In this document: positions 32,058 through 41,362 of the stretch, one piece after another | Position numbering within the stretch: position 1 is the stretch's first letter | Layout of the letters: every line of letters begins with the position of its first letter | Program-made: the position numbers and the translations under genes | The notes under the pieces: model-generated | Database searches by the model: none | The model's input: only the letters and a program-made list of their open reading frames with translations | What the model was told of the DNA's origin: nothing | From: Fictibacillus solisalsi | Lineage (GTDB): Bacteria > Bacillota > Bacilli > Bacillales > Fictibacillaceae | DNA: 64,000 nt | Assembly: GCF_900103485.1 (NCBI RefSeq) | Contig: NZ_FNHW01000001.1 | Span: 469,418-533,417 of the forward strand | Reading direction: 5' to 3'

Positions 32058-33167
32058 TTAATCTACAATTTTTATGCCATTGTGTTCCTTTTCTCTGTTT
32101 AATTGGTACAGCCGGTACGTATGACTCACAATGACTTTTAGCAGGGCATAGAACGGAACGCCGAGAATCATTCCGAGAAATCCTGCCATATTTCCTGCAA
32201 CCAGAAGGATAAGGATTACTGTTAGCGGATGGACATCGAGTTTTCTTCCCATTATCAAAGGTGACGTAACATTACCGTCGATTTGCTGTACCACAATGAC
32301 CACGATGGCTACTTTCAATGCCATGAACGGAGACATGATCAATCCGATAATGATGGCCGGAATAAACGCGATAAAGGCACCGAGAAACGGAATGATATTC
32401 GTAATCATGGCCGTAATGGCAAGTATCAATGAATAATCAAGACCGATGATGCTGTAGCCGATATACATCATAACTCCGACGAGAAATGCAGCAATCGCCT
32501 GGCCCTGAATATAGGAGCTGAGCGCCTCGTCCATATCTTTTAGAATTCGTTTCGCTTCGGAAGCTTGTAAATAGGGAAGAACATTCTCAACCCGGCTTCC
32601 GAGACCTTCACTGTCTTTAAGCATATAGAAAACGATGAATGGTACAGTAACGATTACCGTTGCAATGCTGGTAATGATCCCAATTAAGCTGGTTATTTTG
32701 TCACCGAGGTTATTGGCGAAATCCTTAGCGTAATCACTCGCTTTCTTTGTGATGCTGTCCAGGGTAAGATACTCGTTTTGCTGAAAGCGCGAAAACCATT
32801 CATTTTGCTTCAGTCCATTGATTTTATCGTTAAGAGCGTCCACGATCTGCGGCGTATTTTTAATAAGTCCCTGAAACTGATTTTGCAGCTGTGGCCCCAA
32901 AAGAAAGACAAGAAGAGTTCCAAGCCCGATAAATAAAAGATAGATTAACAGTATGGATAAGGCTTTGGGCACACGATGCTTTCCAAGGTAATAGACAATG
33001 GGTCGAAGCAAATAAAAAATAACTCCGCCAATCAAAAACGGAAAAAACAAGGTTGTGAAGATGATTTCAAGCGGCCGGAAGATAAAGCTTACTTTGGTCG
33101 AGAGAAAAATAATGATTAGAATAATAATAATACCGTATCCAATCCGAAAATATTTTGAGTTTGGCAT
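32058..33167 (-). CDS. AI-2E-family transporter
   Basis: A 369-residue membrane protein with about eight helices of the AI-2E/PerM family, which includes autoinducer exporters, Na+/H+ antiporters and many uncharacterised members. Typical features are the N-terminal helix pair, a soluble insertion after helix 3 (residues about 95-150, LQNQFQGLIKNTPQIVDALN), the block ITNIIPFLGAFIAFIPAIII and the last section DGNVTSPLIMGRKLDVHPL. The substrate cannot be predicted. It has no co-transcribed partner with a clear function; the DUF4385 gene upstream on the same strand starts 42 bases before its own start. Confidence 0.9.
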   Translation of the reverse strand: MPNSKYFRIGYGIIIILIIIFLSTKVSFIFRPLEIIFTTLFFPFLIGGVIFYLLRPIVYYLGKHRVPKALSILLIYLLFIGLGTLLVFLLGPQLQNQFQGLIKNTPQIVDALNDKINGLKQNEWFSRFQQNEYLTLDSITKKASDYAKDFANNLGDKITSLIGIITSIATVIVTVPFIVFYMLKDSEGLGSRVENVLPYLQASEAKRILKDMDEALSSYIQGQAIAAFLVGVMMYIGYSIIGLDYSLILAITAMITNIIPFLGAFIAFIPAIIIGLIMSPFMALKVAIVVIVVQQIDGNVTSPLIMGRKLDVHPLTVILILLVAGNMAGFLGMILGVPFYALLKVIVSHTYRLYQLNREKEHNGIKIVD

Positions 33168-33208
33168 TTAATCACCTCTGATTTAAATGGTATGTCGTTG
33201 AGCGGGCT

Positions 33209-33655
33209 TTATCCATAGCGGCGTTGGTGTTCTTTTTTACATTTAAGATATTCTTCATCTTCTCTGGCCATTTTCCATTTTTTCATGAAGATGGCTGCCG
33301 ATTCTGCTTTGGTTTCATCGATTTGTCTATCGTTTATCTTGCCTTCTTTATCGTATTTTCTCCCACCTTTATAATTCGTGTATCTTCTGGCCCTGGTATA
33401 GCCCATCTGCAAAAATTTTCTTGCCATATCCATTCCCACAAGATCATTCTCCTTTTTGTATTCCAAAAAAAGCTGATAGATTTTCTCGGAGGACACTTTT
33501 GCAATTTCGGGAGTTTTGAAACGCCAATGAGGGAGAATTTCACTTTTGTAAGGTTCAACGAGCAGGACTCCTTGCTCTCCTCTGCCAACTTTGTATTTTT
33601 CCGGGTGCTTGCGGAAATCAATGTGCTTAAAATCAAGATCATAATCAAATCCCAT
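33209..33655 (-). CDS. DUF4385-family protein
   Basis: A 148-residue soluble protein that matches DUF4385 over its whole length. Family blocks are FDYDLDFKHIDFRKHPEKY, GRGEQGVLLVEPYKSEILPH, MARKFLQMGYTRARRY and KAESAAIFMKKW, and it ends in basic HQRRYG. The strong conservation and many charged residues suggest an enzyme or nucleic-acid-linked role, but none is known to me. AGGAGGAG precedes the start. It lies upstream of the AI-2E gene on the same strand with a 41-base gap, so they may be co-transcribed. Confidence 0.85.
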   Translation of the reverse strand: MGFDYDLDFKHIDFRKHPEKYKVGRGEQGVLLVEPYKSEILPHWRFKTPEIAKVSSEKIYQLFLEYKKENDLVGMDMARKFLQMGYTRARRYTNYKGGRKYDKEGKINDRQIDETKAESAAIFMKKWKMAREDEEYLKCKKEHQRRYG

Positions 33656-33806
33656 CTATAGCGCCTCCTCCTAATATCACCATACTTCCCGTTTCTCTCT
33701 ATTCTTAAAACGTTTAAGGGAAAGAGCGGTTTAGCTGCATGGTGAAAATTACATGGCCTGAAACTATCAGTATATTGAAAGTTTATTGAATATTATTCCC
33801 CCCCTA

Positions 33807-33835
33807 TTGGCATTTTGGGTTCCCTGATTTACTAT
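33807..33835 (+). promoter_or_regulatory. SigA-type promoter candidate
   Basis: TTGGCA, a 17-base spacer and TACTAT lie upstream of the small membrane gene and nucleoside hydrolase unit; TATAAG shifted by three bases is an alternative -10. Confidence 0.5.
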
Positions 33836-33868
33836 AAGGGATAGTTAAGCGAGGAAAGAGGGATAAGG

Positions 33869-34057
33869 ATGGGGTATATCATAATAGCTCTCATCGCAGG
33901 TGTGCTGATAGCAGCTTTAACCATATTTATTGGTCTGCAAAAGGATGCAAAATATGGTTCTTCCACGAAAAGCAATTTAACGAGACTTACGGCCATCTAT
34001 GTTGCGTTGATTATTTTTTGTCTTATCGGTCTTGGGTTGTACATAGGAAATCTCTGA
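33869..34057 (+). CDS. Small two-helix membrane protein
   Basis: A 62-residue protein with hydrophobic segments at residues about 3-24 and 41-60 and a basic, polar loop between (QKDAKYGSSTKSNLTR), so both ends probably face the same side. AGAGGG is nine bases upstream of the ATG. It precedes the nucleoside hydrolase gene by 27 bases on the same strand and probably shares its transcript. I do not recognise the family. Confidence 0.65.
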   Translation: MGYIIIALIAGVLIAALTIFIGLQKDAKYGSSTKSNLTRLTAIYVALIIFCLIGLGLYIGNL

Positions 34058-34084
34058 TCAATGATTACGAAAGGAAGAGCATAA

Positions 34085-35023
34085 ATGAAATTAACCATAC
34101 TTGATGTCGATACGGGAATAGATGATGCACTGGCCATTGCTTATGCCGTAAATTCCCCAGAGCTGAACATCCTTGGCATTACAACTGGATTTGGGAACGT
34201 TTCCGCCGAAGAAGCGACAAGGAATACGTTCCAGGTTCTTCAGCTTCTGGGCAGAAATGATATCCCGGTGATAAAGGGAGCGGACCAGCCGTTCCGAAGA
34301 GAAACGACACGGCACAGAGCGTATGATGTGCATGGAAAAGACGGACTCGGAAATATAGGACTTCCAGATCCCGCGGCAATTGTCCCGGATACCCATGCCA
34401 GTGATTACATCATATCCATGGTGAAAAAGTACCCAAATGAAGTCACTCTGGTGACTGTAGGGACTCAAACGAATATGGCATTGGCGATAGAAAAGGATCC
34501 TTCGATCATTACTATGGTAAAAGAGGTTATCATCATGGGCGGCGCGGTCACTGTCCCGGGAAATGTTACGTCTTATGCTGAAGCTAATTTTTATGCTGAT
34601 GCGGAAGCTGCTGATTATGTTCTTCGTTCCGGACTGCCTATTACTCTTGTGGGCCTCGACATTACCATGCAAACTCTTTTGAAAAGAGAGTCCCTTGAAG
34701 ATTGGAGAGGCAGAGGGATTGAGATTGGAACGGCTTTTGCAAACATGTGCAGTTTTTATATGGATTTCTACGAACAAAACAATCCCCATCTTGGCGGATG
34801 TGCACTGCATGACCCGCTCGCTGTTGCGGTGGCTGTTGAGCCCTCCTTTATTAAAACAAAAACGATGCAGGTAGATGTTTCAACAAACAAACAAAACTTG
34901 GGCCAAAGCATTGGAAAGGATTCACAACAGGGAATTAAGGTAGGGCTGGAAGTGGATAAAGAGGCTTTTACCTCGCATTTTCTTGAACGTATTTTGCCTT
35001 GTGAAAAGGAGCAGCGAAAATAA
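34085..35023 (+). CDS. Nucleoside hydrolase, IunH family
   Basis: A 312-residue calcium-dependent nucleoside hydrolase, which splits ribonucleosides into base and ribose. The N-terminal metal cluster is DVDTGIDDA (residues 7-15; the usual form is DTDPGxDDA), the central block is VTVGTQTNMALAI, the ribose-binding NFYADAEAA is present, and HDPLAV near residue 241 carries the general histidine and last metal ligand. AAGGAAG precedes the start. Its stop overlaps the next start (TAATG). The enzyme should serve purine or pyrimidine salvage; base preference is open. Confidence 0.93.
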   Translation: MKLTILDVDTGIDDALAIAYAVNSPELNILGITTGFGNVSAEEATRNTFQVLQLLGRNDIPVIKGADQPFRRETTRHRAYDVHGKDGLGNIGLPDPAAIVPDTHASDYIISMVKKYPNEVTLVTVGTQTNMALAIEKDPSIITMVKEVIIMGGAVTVPGNVTSYAEANFYADAEAADYVLRSGLPITLVGLDITMQTLLKRESLEDWRGRGIEIGTAFANMCSFYMDFYEQNNPHLGGCALHDPLAVAVAVEPSFIKTKTMQVDVSTNKQNLGQSIGKDSQQGIKVGLEVDKEAFTSHFLERILPCEKEQRK

Positions 35024-35460
35024 TGAACATTAAATCAATTACACCCGAACAAGCCTATCCGGTAAGGCACAAAATCCTTCGGCCCAACCAGACCATTGAG
35101 GATTGCCACTTTCCGGGTGACCATGAACCAGACACCTTTCATTTAGGCGCATTTATCGGAGATGAACTGATTTCCATTGCTTCTTTCTATAAAGAAAAAC
35201 ATCCTGATTTGGACGGTCATGTCCACTACCGTTTACGAGGGATGGCAACATTGGAAAACTTCCGTAAAGAAAAAGCGGGTAGCAGCTTGCTCGCAAGTGG
35301 CGAAGAAATCCTTAAACAAAGGAAGAGTGACCTCTGGTGGTGCAATGCAAGAACAGGCGTGGCAGGGTATTATAAAAAAATCGGTTTGCAGGAACACGGA
35401 GATGTTTTTGAATTGCCTGGAATCGGACCGCATATCGTCATGTGCAAAAAACTTTCATAA
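35023..35460 (+). CDS. GNAT acetyltransferase
   Basis: A 145-residue single-domain GNAT protein: a beta strand and helix (ITPEQAYPVRHKIL), the platform strands FHLGAFIGDELISIASFY, a YRLRGMATLENFRKEKAGSSLL segment matching the acetyl-CoA loop, and the late WWCNARTGVAGYYKKIGLQE. It overlaps the nucleoside hydrolase gene by one base, so translation is coupled. The substrate is unknown; an amine produced or used in nucleoside salvage would be only a guess. Confidence 0.88.
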   Translation: MNIKSITPEQAYPVRHKILRPNQTIEDCHFPGDHEPDTFHLGAFIGDELISIASFYKEKHPDLDGHVHYRLRGMATLENFRKEKAGSSLLASGEEILKQRKSDLWWCNARTGVAGYYKKIGLQEHGDVFELPGIGPHIVMCKKLS

Positions 35461-35652
35461 CCCGGTGCACATAGAGGAAAACATCCTGGCATATGATGTA
35501 ACAAATCCATACCGCACCTGAATTTGCTGATCAGACATGCTGAAGGCTCGCTTTTTTAATGAAGTGGGTCTTTTTTTGTATCAAAGAGGGGAGGGAAGGT
35601 AAGTAAAGTTCTGCGGTAGGGATACTGGCATTTAACAAGGAGGAAAAGTACA

Positions 35653-37032
35653 ATGACCGTTTTCTTAATTGTTGTTAACATTGCCGTTTTGCTGCTGATC
35701 GCAGGAAGCCTTTATTACTTGCAGAAAAAGCAGGTTTCTTTTTCCAAAAGAGTGTTTACGGCCTTGGCTGCCGGTATCATCTGGGGACTTATTCTACAGT
35801 TTATTTATGAGCCATCTTCTTCGGTCCTGACCCATTCAACCGACTGGTATTCAATTATCGGGGGAGGCTATGTTAAACTTCTGCAAATGGTCGTAATGCC
35901 GCTTGTCTTTGTGTCTATTCTTTCAGCATTCACCAAGCTGAAATTAACGAATAATGTGGGGAAAATCAGCGGTTCAGTGATTGGAATCCTGATTGGAACT
36001 ACTGCCATTGCCGCTGCCATCGGGATTGCAGCAGCTCTTTCCTTTAACTTGGAGGCAGTACACCTTTCAAATGGCAGTGCAGAAGCCGCCAGGGCGGCAG
36101 AACTGCAGACCACATTTGAAACGGTGAAGGATAAAACCTTGCCCCAGCAGGTTCTTGATCTCCTGCCTGCAAATCCATTTCTTGATTTTACTGGCGCCAG
36201 GCCAACATCCACCATCGCAGTTGTTATCTTTGCAGCCATAATTGGGGCGGCTTATCTTGGCGTAAAACGGAAGCAGGAGGAGCACGCGGCTCTTTTTGCA
36301 AGCTTTGTTGATGCCATTCACTCCATCGTTATGAGGGTTGTAACGCTCATTCTCCGGCTTACGCCCTATGGTGTGCTTGCTTTGATGACAAAGACCGTGG
36401 CTTTAAGCAATCTTGACGCGATTGCCAAATTGGGTAAGTTTGTGGTTGCCTCATATGTTGCTCTGGCTTTAATGTTCGTGATTCATTTACTTTTCATCGC
36501 TTTTTCGGGGCTGAACCCCCTCACCTATATTCGAAAGGCTATCCCCGTGCTGTCGTTTGCTTTTACATCCAGAACGAGTGCCGGGGCGCTTCCACTGAAC
36601 ATCAGTACCCAAAAAAGCCTCGGAGTGCCTGAGGGCATTGCCAACTTTGCTGGTTCCTTTGGACTTACCATCGGGCAAAACGGTTGTGCAGGAATCTATC
36701 CGGCGATGCTGGCGGTGATGATTGCTCCGTCTGTGGGAGTGAATCCGATGACCCCATCCTTTATTCTTAGCCTGATCGTGATCGTTGCCATCAGTTCTTT
36801 TGGTATTGCCGGTGTGGGAGGAGGAGCGACATTCGCTGCACTTCTTGTCCTTTCCTCTATGAACCTTCCGGTCGCTTTGGCAGGGCTGCTCATTTCGGTT
36901 GAGCCGCTGATTGATATGGGCAGGACCGCGCTAAACGTAAGCGGAGCTATGACAGCGGGGATTTTAACCAGCAAAGCCCGAAAAGAACTCGATACCTCCG
37001 TTTACCATTCTCCGGTTCAAGAACTGGAGTGA
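35653..37032 (+). CDS. tcyP: L-cystine symporter TcyP
   Basis: A 459-residue dicarboxylate/amino acid:cation symporter (DAACS) with the TcyP pattern and nearly the length of the B. subtilis protein. Blocks: KLLQMVVMPLVFVSILSAFT, a long outside loop (SNGSAEAARAAELQTTFETV), the re-entrant hairpin FTSRTSAGALPLN (usual serine-rich loop) and the substrate-site GLTIGQNGCAGIYPAM with a second hairpin VGGGATFAALLVLSS. It takes up cystine with sodium or protons. AAGGAGG lies upstream. It is a single-gene unit ended by a strong terminator. I saw no CymR-type site. Confidence 0.9.
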   Translation: MTVFLIVVNIAVLLLIAGSLYYLQKKQVSFSKRVFTALAAGIIWGLILQFIYEPSSSVLTHSTDWYSIIGGGYVKLLQMVVMPLVFVSILSAFTKLKLTNNVGKISGSVIGILIGTTAIAAAIGIAAALSFNLEAVHLSNGSAEAARAAELQTTFETVKDKTLPQQVLDLLPANPFLDFTGARPTSTIAVVIFAAIIGAAYLGVKRKQEEHAALFASFVDAIHSIVMRVVTLILRLTPYGVLALMTKTVALSNLDAIAKLGKFVVASYVALALMFVIHLLFIAFSGLNPLTYIRKAIPVLSFAFTSRTSAGALPLNISTQKSLGVPEGIANFAGSFGLTIGQNGCAGIYPAMLAVMIAPSVGVNPMTPSFILSLIVIVAISSFGIAGVGGGATFAALLVLSSMNLPVALAGLLISVEPLIDMGRTALNVSGAMTAGILTSKARKELDTSVYHSPVQELE

Positions 37033-37038
37033 TGAGGA

Positions 37039-37076
37039 GCAAAAAACCTGGAGATACGGTTCTCCAGGTTTTTTGC
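37039..37076 (+). terminator. Terminator after tcyP
   Basis: AAAAAACCTGGAGA pairs with TCTCCAGGTTTTTT. A second inverted repeat (GCCGGAA/TTCCGGC, about 37083-37110) lies between it and the convergent gene. Confidence 0.9.
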
Positions 37077-37124
37077 AATTTAGCCGGAACCCTTTGTAGA
37101 GGATTCCGGCTCCTTTCATGTAAT

Positions 37125-37499
37125 TTAGTTAAAAATGATTTGCGGTGTATAAATCATCTCAGAGACTTCTTCCACAGCAATGACTTCTTGACGGCTTTCT
37201 TCTCCAGATGGAGTCCACGTTTCGGTGAGTTGAAGTCTTCCATCGGGCAGAATATGTGGAACAGCGGTGCATTTCCCTCCTCTAATTTCATGGTCCTGGT
37301 TGATGTGGCTGTAGGTCATTTGAATGCTCCCGTTTTCATCAACCATCCCAACCATATTTCCCTTCAGGATATCACCGCCGGAGTAGGTTGCAGTAAGGAT
37401 TGGCCCCTCTTGTTTATATGAAAAATAGGTTTTGGACGAAACTTCACCTTTTTTTGCTTGTCGAATCGTTACAAACTGGCGGTTATTGTAATCAATCAT
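37125..37499 (-). CDS. Small beta-rich protein of unknown function
   Basis: A 124-residue soluble protein, mostly beta strands, with repeated motifs such as GPILTATYSGGDILKGNMVG and DGRLQLTETWTPSGEE that suggest a small barrel of the lipocalin/fatty-acid-binding kind. Related Bacillus proteins are, to my memory, often labelled N-acetylglutamate synthase; the sequence has no GNAT or ArgJ features to support it. GGGAGGACGCG is the upstream ribosome region on the minus strand. It stands alone between tcyP and the kinase gene. Confidence 0.7.
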   Translation of the reverse strand: MIDYNNRQFVTIRQAKKGEVSSKTYFSYKQEGPILTATYSGGDILKGNMVGMVDENGSIQMTYSHINQDHEIRGGKCTAVPHILPDGRLQLTETWTPSGEESRQEVIAVEEVSEMIYTPQIIFN

Positions 37500-37695
37500 T
37501 TAACGCGTCCTCCCTTTAAAGTTTTAAAGATAATGATATCAGAAGAGAAAGAAAATTAAAACAGAAAATTCTGTTTTTTTATTATTTTCGGGAGGATTTC
37601 TTGTTGGCTTGATGAATAAGTTCTTGCTGTCTTTATTGGTAATACTTGTTTATAATAGATTACGTGAATATGACTTTAAAAAGGCGGATGATAGA

Positions 37696-40455
37696 ATGAC
37701 AGGGAGAAAGAGATTCGGTATCCGGGGTAAGATATTTACCGGATATCTCGTCATTATTCTGTGTCTGGTCGTTTCAATAATCGCAGTAAACAATCAAATT
37801 TCCTCCATGCAGACGGAGCGGAATTATATTATTAACCACGACATTGAGGTGCACGGGCTTACGAATGAAATTGAAAAGCAAGTTCTGGATATGGAAAACG
37901 GGCAGCGCGGTTTCATCATTACAGGAGATGAAAGCTATCTTGAGCCCTATAGCATGGCGGCAAGTGATTGGAAAAGTAATTACAACAAATTGTATGATTT
38001 AATTTCCGATAATCCATCACAGCAAAAAAGGCTGCAGGATATCCGCGATAATATCAATGAATGGATTCAATATACGGCTGAACCTTCCATACAGATGAAG
38101 AGAGAGGGCCAGGATGGAGATATCCTTTCTTTTTTCAAGAAAGATACCGCCCGGAGCAAGGGAGTAGAAGACATCCGCAACCAGTTTGATACGTTCCGGA
38201 CAACGGAAAAAGGATTCACCAAAGAGAGGGCGGACAAGCTTGATAACCAAAATGCTGTATTGAAGACAAGCTTATATGTACTGTTGTTCTTTGTTGTCCT
38301 TGTATCTGCGGCGATTGCTGTGTTTGTTTCCGGTTCCATTGTAAAGACCGTAAAGGCGGTTGTACGATCCATATCCGCCATGTCATCGAACGGTGATGTC
38401 ACCCAGAGGATCAATGTGAAAAGCAGGGATGAAATCAGAGATTTAGCCGATGCGACAAACAGCCTGCTTTCCGTTGTTGAAAGCAGAGAATGGCTCCAGT
38501 CAAGTACAAATGAAGTAGTAGAGCGTTATCAGGGAACGTCTACGATTAAAGTGCTTGGTGAAAAGTTTATTACAGGGGTTGCCCACTTTACGAAGGCATC
38601 CGCGGGGGCTATTTATATCCGTGAAGGAGAAGGCGGTAAGGCTTCTTTTATGAAAAAAGGGGCTTATGCTGCTCCGATGAATTCGGCCGGACGGGATTCC
38701 TTTAAACTTGGAGAGGGGCTTATCGGCCAATGCGCCGCTGAAAAGCGCCTGATGGTAATTGATCATCTTCCGGACGACTATCAGCTGATTGGGACTGGAC
38801 TTGGTGATGTTCACCCAAGAAGTTTGCTGATTGCACCGGTAATGTTTGAGAATGAAGTTATTGCGGTATTGGAGCTTGCTTCTCTTGAAGCATTTACCCA
38901 AGAACATATTGATCTTGTGGAAAATACTACGAAAACATTCGGACTAACCATTGACAGTGTTATTCGCCGAATGGAAGTTGTGCGCCTGTTGAAGGAATCC
39001 CAGGCTATCACTGAAGAACTCCAGGCTCAATCGGAAGAACTTCAGACGCAATCCGAAGAGCTGCAAATGCAGTCTGAGGAATTACGCATGATCAATGAGC
39101 AACTCGAACAGCGCTCCATTGAAGCTGAAGGGAAATCAGCGGAACTTCAGCAGGCAAAAGTGGAACTCGAAGAAAAGGCGAAGCAGCTTGCATTAAGTTC
39201 CCGTTACAAGTCTGAATTTCTGGCCAACATGTCCCATGAGCTGCGTACACCACTCAATAGCATCCTGATCCTGTCTGAAATGCTTGCCGAGAATTCTGCA
39301 AACGGACTTTCCTCAGAGGATGAGGAGTTTGCACGGGTTATTCATTCATCCGGACAAGATTTATTGAACCTGATTAATGATATTCTGGATTTATCCAAGG
39401 TGGAGGCAGGCAAGCTGGAAATGCATTTCAGCGAAGTAAACATGAGCGAATTGCCTTCTCAGATTGAACGGAATTTTGGCCATATGGCCGATAAGAAAGG
39501 GTTAACCTTTGATGTGAAAAAAGATTCGGATGTTCCAGATATCTTTTATACGGATGAAAAGAGGTTCCAGCAGATTATCAAAAACCTGCTTTCCAATGCA
39601 TTCAAGTTTACAGAGGAAGGCAGTGTCTCGCTGCATATAGTAAAAGACAAGGCATTCCATCCGCAGGTGGGCGCCGATCACTGGCTGAAGCTCTCGGTAA
39701 AAGATACAGGGATCGGAATTCCGAAGGACAAGCATGATCTGATATTTGAAGCCTTCCAGCAAGGGGATGGGGCGACTGTTCGGAAATACGGAGGAACCGG
39801 TCTGGGTCTCTCGATTTGCCTGGAATTTGTTAAACTGCTTGGTGGGCAGCTGGAGCTTGAAAGTGAAGAGGGAGAAGGAAGCACCTTTACGCTTTACATC
39901 CCGAGCCTGCCGAACGGGCTTATGCATAACGCTCCGATTCTGGCGATGGAGGAATCAGAAAGCGAGGTTGCCGCTGCCATTTCGGACGATGCAGCACCCG
40001 CAAAAGAAGTGAAGGCAACCGATGACTACACCATCCAAGAACAAGAAGATATCTCTGTTAAAGAGGATGAAAGCTTCTTTAAAGGCAAAACGGTATTGAT
40101 TGTCGATGATGACCACCGTAACATTTTTGCGTTAAAAACGGCTCTGGAAAATGAAAAAATGAATGTAATAACAGCGGAAAATGGTACTCAATGCCTGGAA
40201 ATGCTTGGAAATGAAAATGACGTTGACCTGATTTTGATGGACATTATGATGCCTGTGATGGATGGGTATGAAACGATGAGAAGAATCCGCGCAAACGAGC
40301 GCGTGGCCAATATCCCAATCATCGCCCTGACCGCTAAAGCCATGAAGAGTGACCGGGAAAAATGCTTGGAAGCAGGGGCTTCGGACTATATCAGCAAACC
40401 GCTTAAAATTGAACAGCTGTTTTCTGTCATGAGAGTCTGGATAATAAACAAGTAA
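37696..40455 (+). CDS. rsbK: Hybrid sensor kinase, RsbK-like
   Basis: A 919-residue membrane hybrid kinase. Order: helix 1, outside CHASE3-type domain (EVHGLTNEIEKQVLDMENGQ), helix 2, HAMP, GAF (about 300-455), a coiled coil with QSEELQ/QTQSEELQ repeats, phosphoacceptor box FLANMSHELRTPLNSI, HATPase (NLLSNAFKFTEEG, GTGLGLSI) and a C-terminal receiver with Asp in LILMDIMMP. ATG at 37696 is preferred (AAGGCGG eight bases upstream, TATAAT at 37651-37656); the frame is open from 37609. The next genes encode a CheR-type methyltransferase and a REC-PP2C phosphatase, the RsbK-RsbM-RsbY set that activates SigmaB in the B. cereus group. Confidence 0.88.
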   Translation: MTGRKRFGIRGKIFTGYLVIILCLVVSIIAVNNQISSMQTERNYIINHDIEVHGLTNEIEKQVLDMENGQRGFIITGDESYLEPYSMAASDWKSNYNKLYDLISDNPSQQKRLQDIRDNINEWIQYTAEPSIQMKREGQDGDILSFFKKDTARSKGVEDIRNQFDTFRTTEKGFTKERADKLDNQNAVLKTSLYVLLFFVVLVSAAIAVFVSGSIVKTVKAVVRSISAMSSNGDVTQRINVKSRDEIRDLADATNSLLSVVESREWLQSSTNEVVERYQGTSTIKVLGEKFITGVAHFTKASAGAIYIREGEGGKASFMKKGAYAAPMNSAGRDSFKLGEGLIGQCAAEKRLMVIDHLPDDYQLIGTGLGDVHPRSLLIAPVMFENEVIAVLELASLEAFTQEHIDLVENTTKTFGLTIDSVIRRMEVVRLLKESQAITEELQAQSEELQTQSEELQMQSEELRMINEQLEQRSIEAEGKSAELQQAKVELEEKAKQLALSSRYKSEFLANMSHELRTPLNSILILSEMLAENSANGLSSEDEEFARVIHSSGQDLLNLINDILDLSKVEAGKLEMHFSEVNMSELPSQIERNFGHMADKKGLTFDVKKDSDVPDIFYTDEKRFQQIIKNLLSNAFKFTEEGSVSLHIVKDKAFHPQVGADHWLKLSVKDTGIGIPKDKHDLIFEAFQQGDGATVRKYGGTGLGLSICLEFVKLLGGQLELESEEGEGSTFTLYIPSLPNGLMHNAPILAMEESESEVAAAISDDAAPAKEVKATDDYTIQEQEDISVKEDESFFKGKTVLIVDDDHRNIFALKTALENEKMNVITAENGTQCLEMLGNENDVDLILMDIMMPVMDGYETMRRIRANERVANIPIIALTAKAMKSDREKCLEAGASDYISKPLKIEQLFSVMRVWIINK

Positions 40456-40467
40456 GGAAGAACACGG

Positions 40468-41322
40468 ATGAACAATCAAGTAATGTTAAGTGAAGAAGAA
40501 CTGGACATCGGATTAGTGGAATGTATTGAAGTCGATTTGCTGCTTGAAGCGATTTACCGTTTGTCCGGCTTTGATTTCAGAAAGTACATGAAGTCCTCCA
40601 TCATCCGGCGGATTCAAAACCGGATGAGACTGGAGCGGATTGGCACCATTACGGCACTTCAGGAAAAAATTATTCATGAAAAGGGATTTTTAGAAAAGAT
40701 CCTCAACGATTTTTCCATTAATGTAACCGAAATGTTCCGTGATCCTTCATTCTTTCGTTCGTTTCGCCAAAAAGTGGTTCCTGAGCTGAGGAAGCTGGAG
40801 AGCATACGCATTTGGCATGCAGGATGTGCAACCGGTGAGGAAGTCTATTCCATGGCAATCCTGCTTGAAGAGGAAGGGCTTGCGGATAAAACCACAATCT
40901 ATGCTACTGATATGAATGAAAATGTACTTCAAAAGGCAAAACAAGGAACCTTTTCTTTGGTGAAAATGCAGACGTACACGAAAAATTACATGCAGGCTGG
41001 CGGAACAGAGGAGTTTTCCGAATATTACACAGCGGATGACCATTTTGCTTATTTCCGTCCCTCTCTTCTGAAGAACATCAGCTTTGCCCAGCACAATCTG
41101 GTAACGGATTCCTCGTTCAATGAGTTCCATGTGATCATTTGCCGGAACGTGTTGATTTATTTTACAAGCGAACTGCAAAACCAGGTTCAAAATTTATTTT
41201 ATGAAAGTTTATGCCCGGGTGGTTTTCTTGGTCTTGGTGACAAGGAATCGCTAAGGTTTTCAGAAAAGACGCCGCATTACATGGAGTTCGACTGCACCGA
41301 AAAAATATATCAAAAACGATAA
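40468..41322 (+). CDS. rsbM: CheR-type methyltransferase, RsbM-like
   Basis: A 284-residue protein with the CheR fold: a helical N-terminal domain (YRLSGFDFRKYMKSSIIRRI, then NRM) and an S-adenosylmethionine domain with motif I IWHAGCATGEEVYSMAILL, TEMFRDPSFF and VIICRNVLIYF. CheR enzymes methylate glutamates of chemoreceptors; here no chemotaxis genes are near, and the gene starts 12 bases after the kinase gene. In the B. cereus group RsbM methylates RsbK and lowers its activity, which fits this pairing. AAGGAAG is the ribosome site. Confidence 0.9.
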   Translation: MNNQVMLSEEELDIGLVECIEVDLLLEAIYRLSGFDFRKYMKSSIIRRIQNRMRLERIGTITALQEKIIHEKGFLEKILNDFSINVTEMFRDPSFFRSFRQKVVPELRKLESIRIWHAGCATGEEVYSMAILLEEEGLADKTTIYATDMNENVLQKAKQGTFSLVKMQTYTKNYMQAGGTEEFSEYYTADDHFAYFRPSLLKNISFAQHNLVTDSSFNEFHVIICRNVLIYFTSELQNQVQNLFYESLCPGGFLGLGDKESLRFSEKTPHYMEFDCTEKIYQKR

Positions 41323-41348
41323 AAGACGGGCTAATGGCCCGTCTTTTT
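41321..41348. terminator. Terminator between rsbM and rsbY
   Basis: AAAGACGGGC pairs with GGCCCGTCTTT around a short loop; A run on one side and T run on the other suit both convergent genes. Confidence 0.9.
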
Positions 41349-41362
41349 CTGTTACTATTTTT

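Noticed and set aside
34091-34810. 239-codon frame on the minus strand
   Set aside because: Antisense to the nucleoside hydrolase gene, rich in Ser, Arg and His, without initiation signals.
37609-37695. Upstream extension of the RsbK-like kinase from TTG 37609
   Set aside because: The good ribosome site and a TATAAT inside the extension favour the start at 37696; the extension would only add a short hydrophobic segment.
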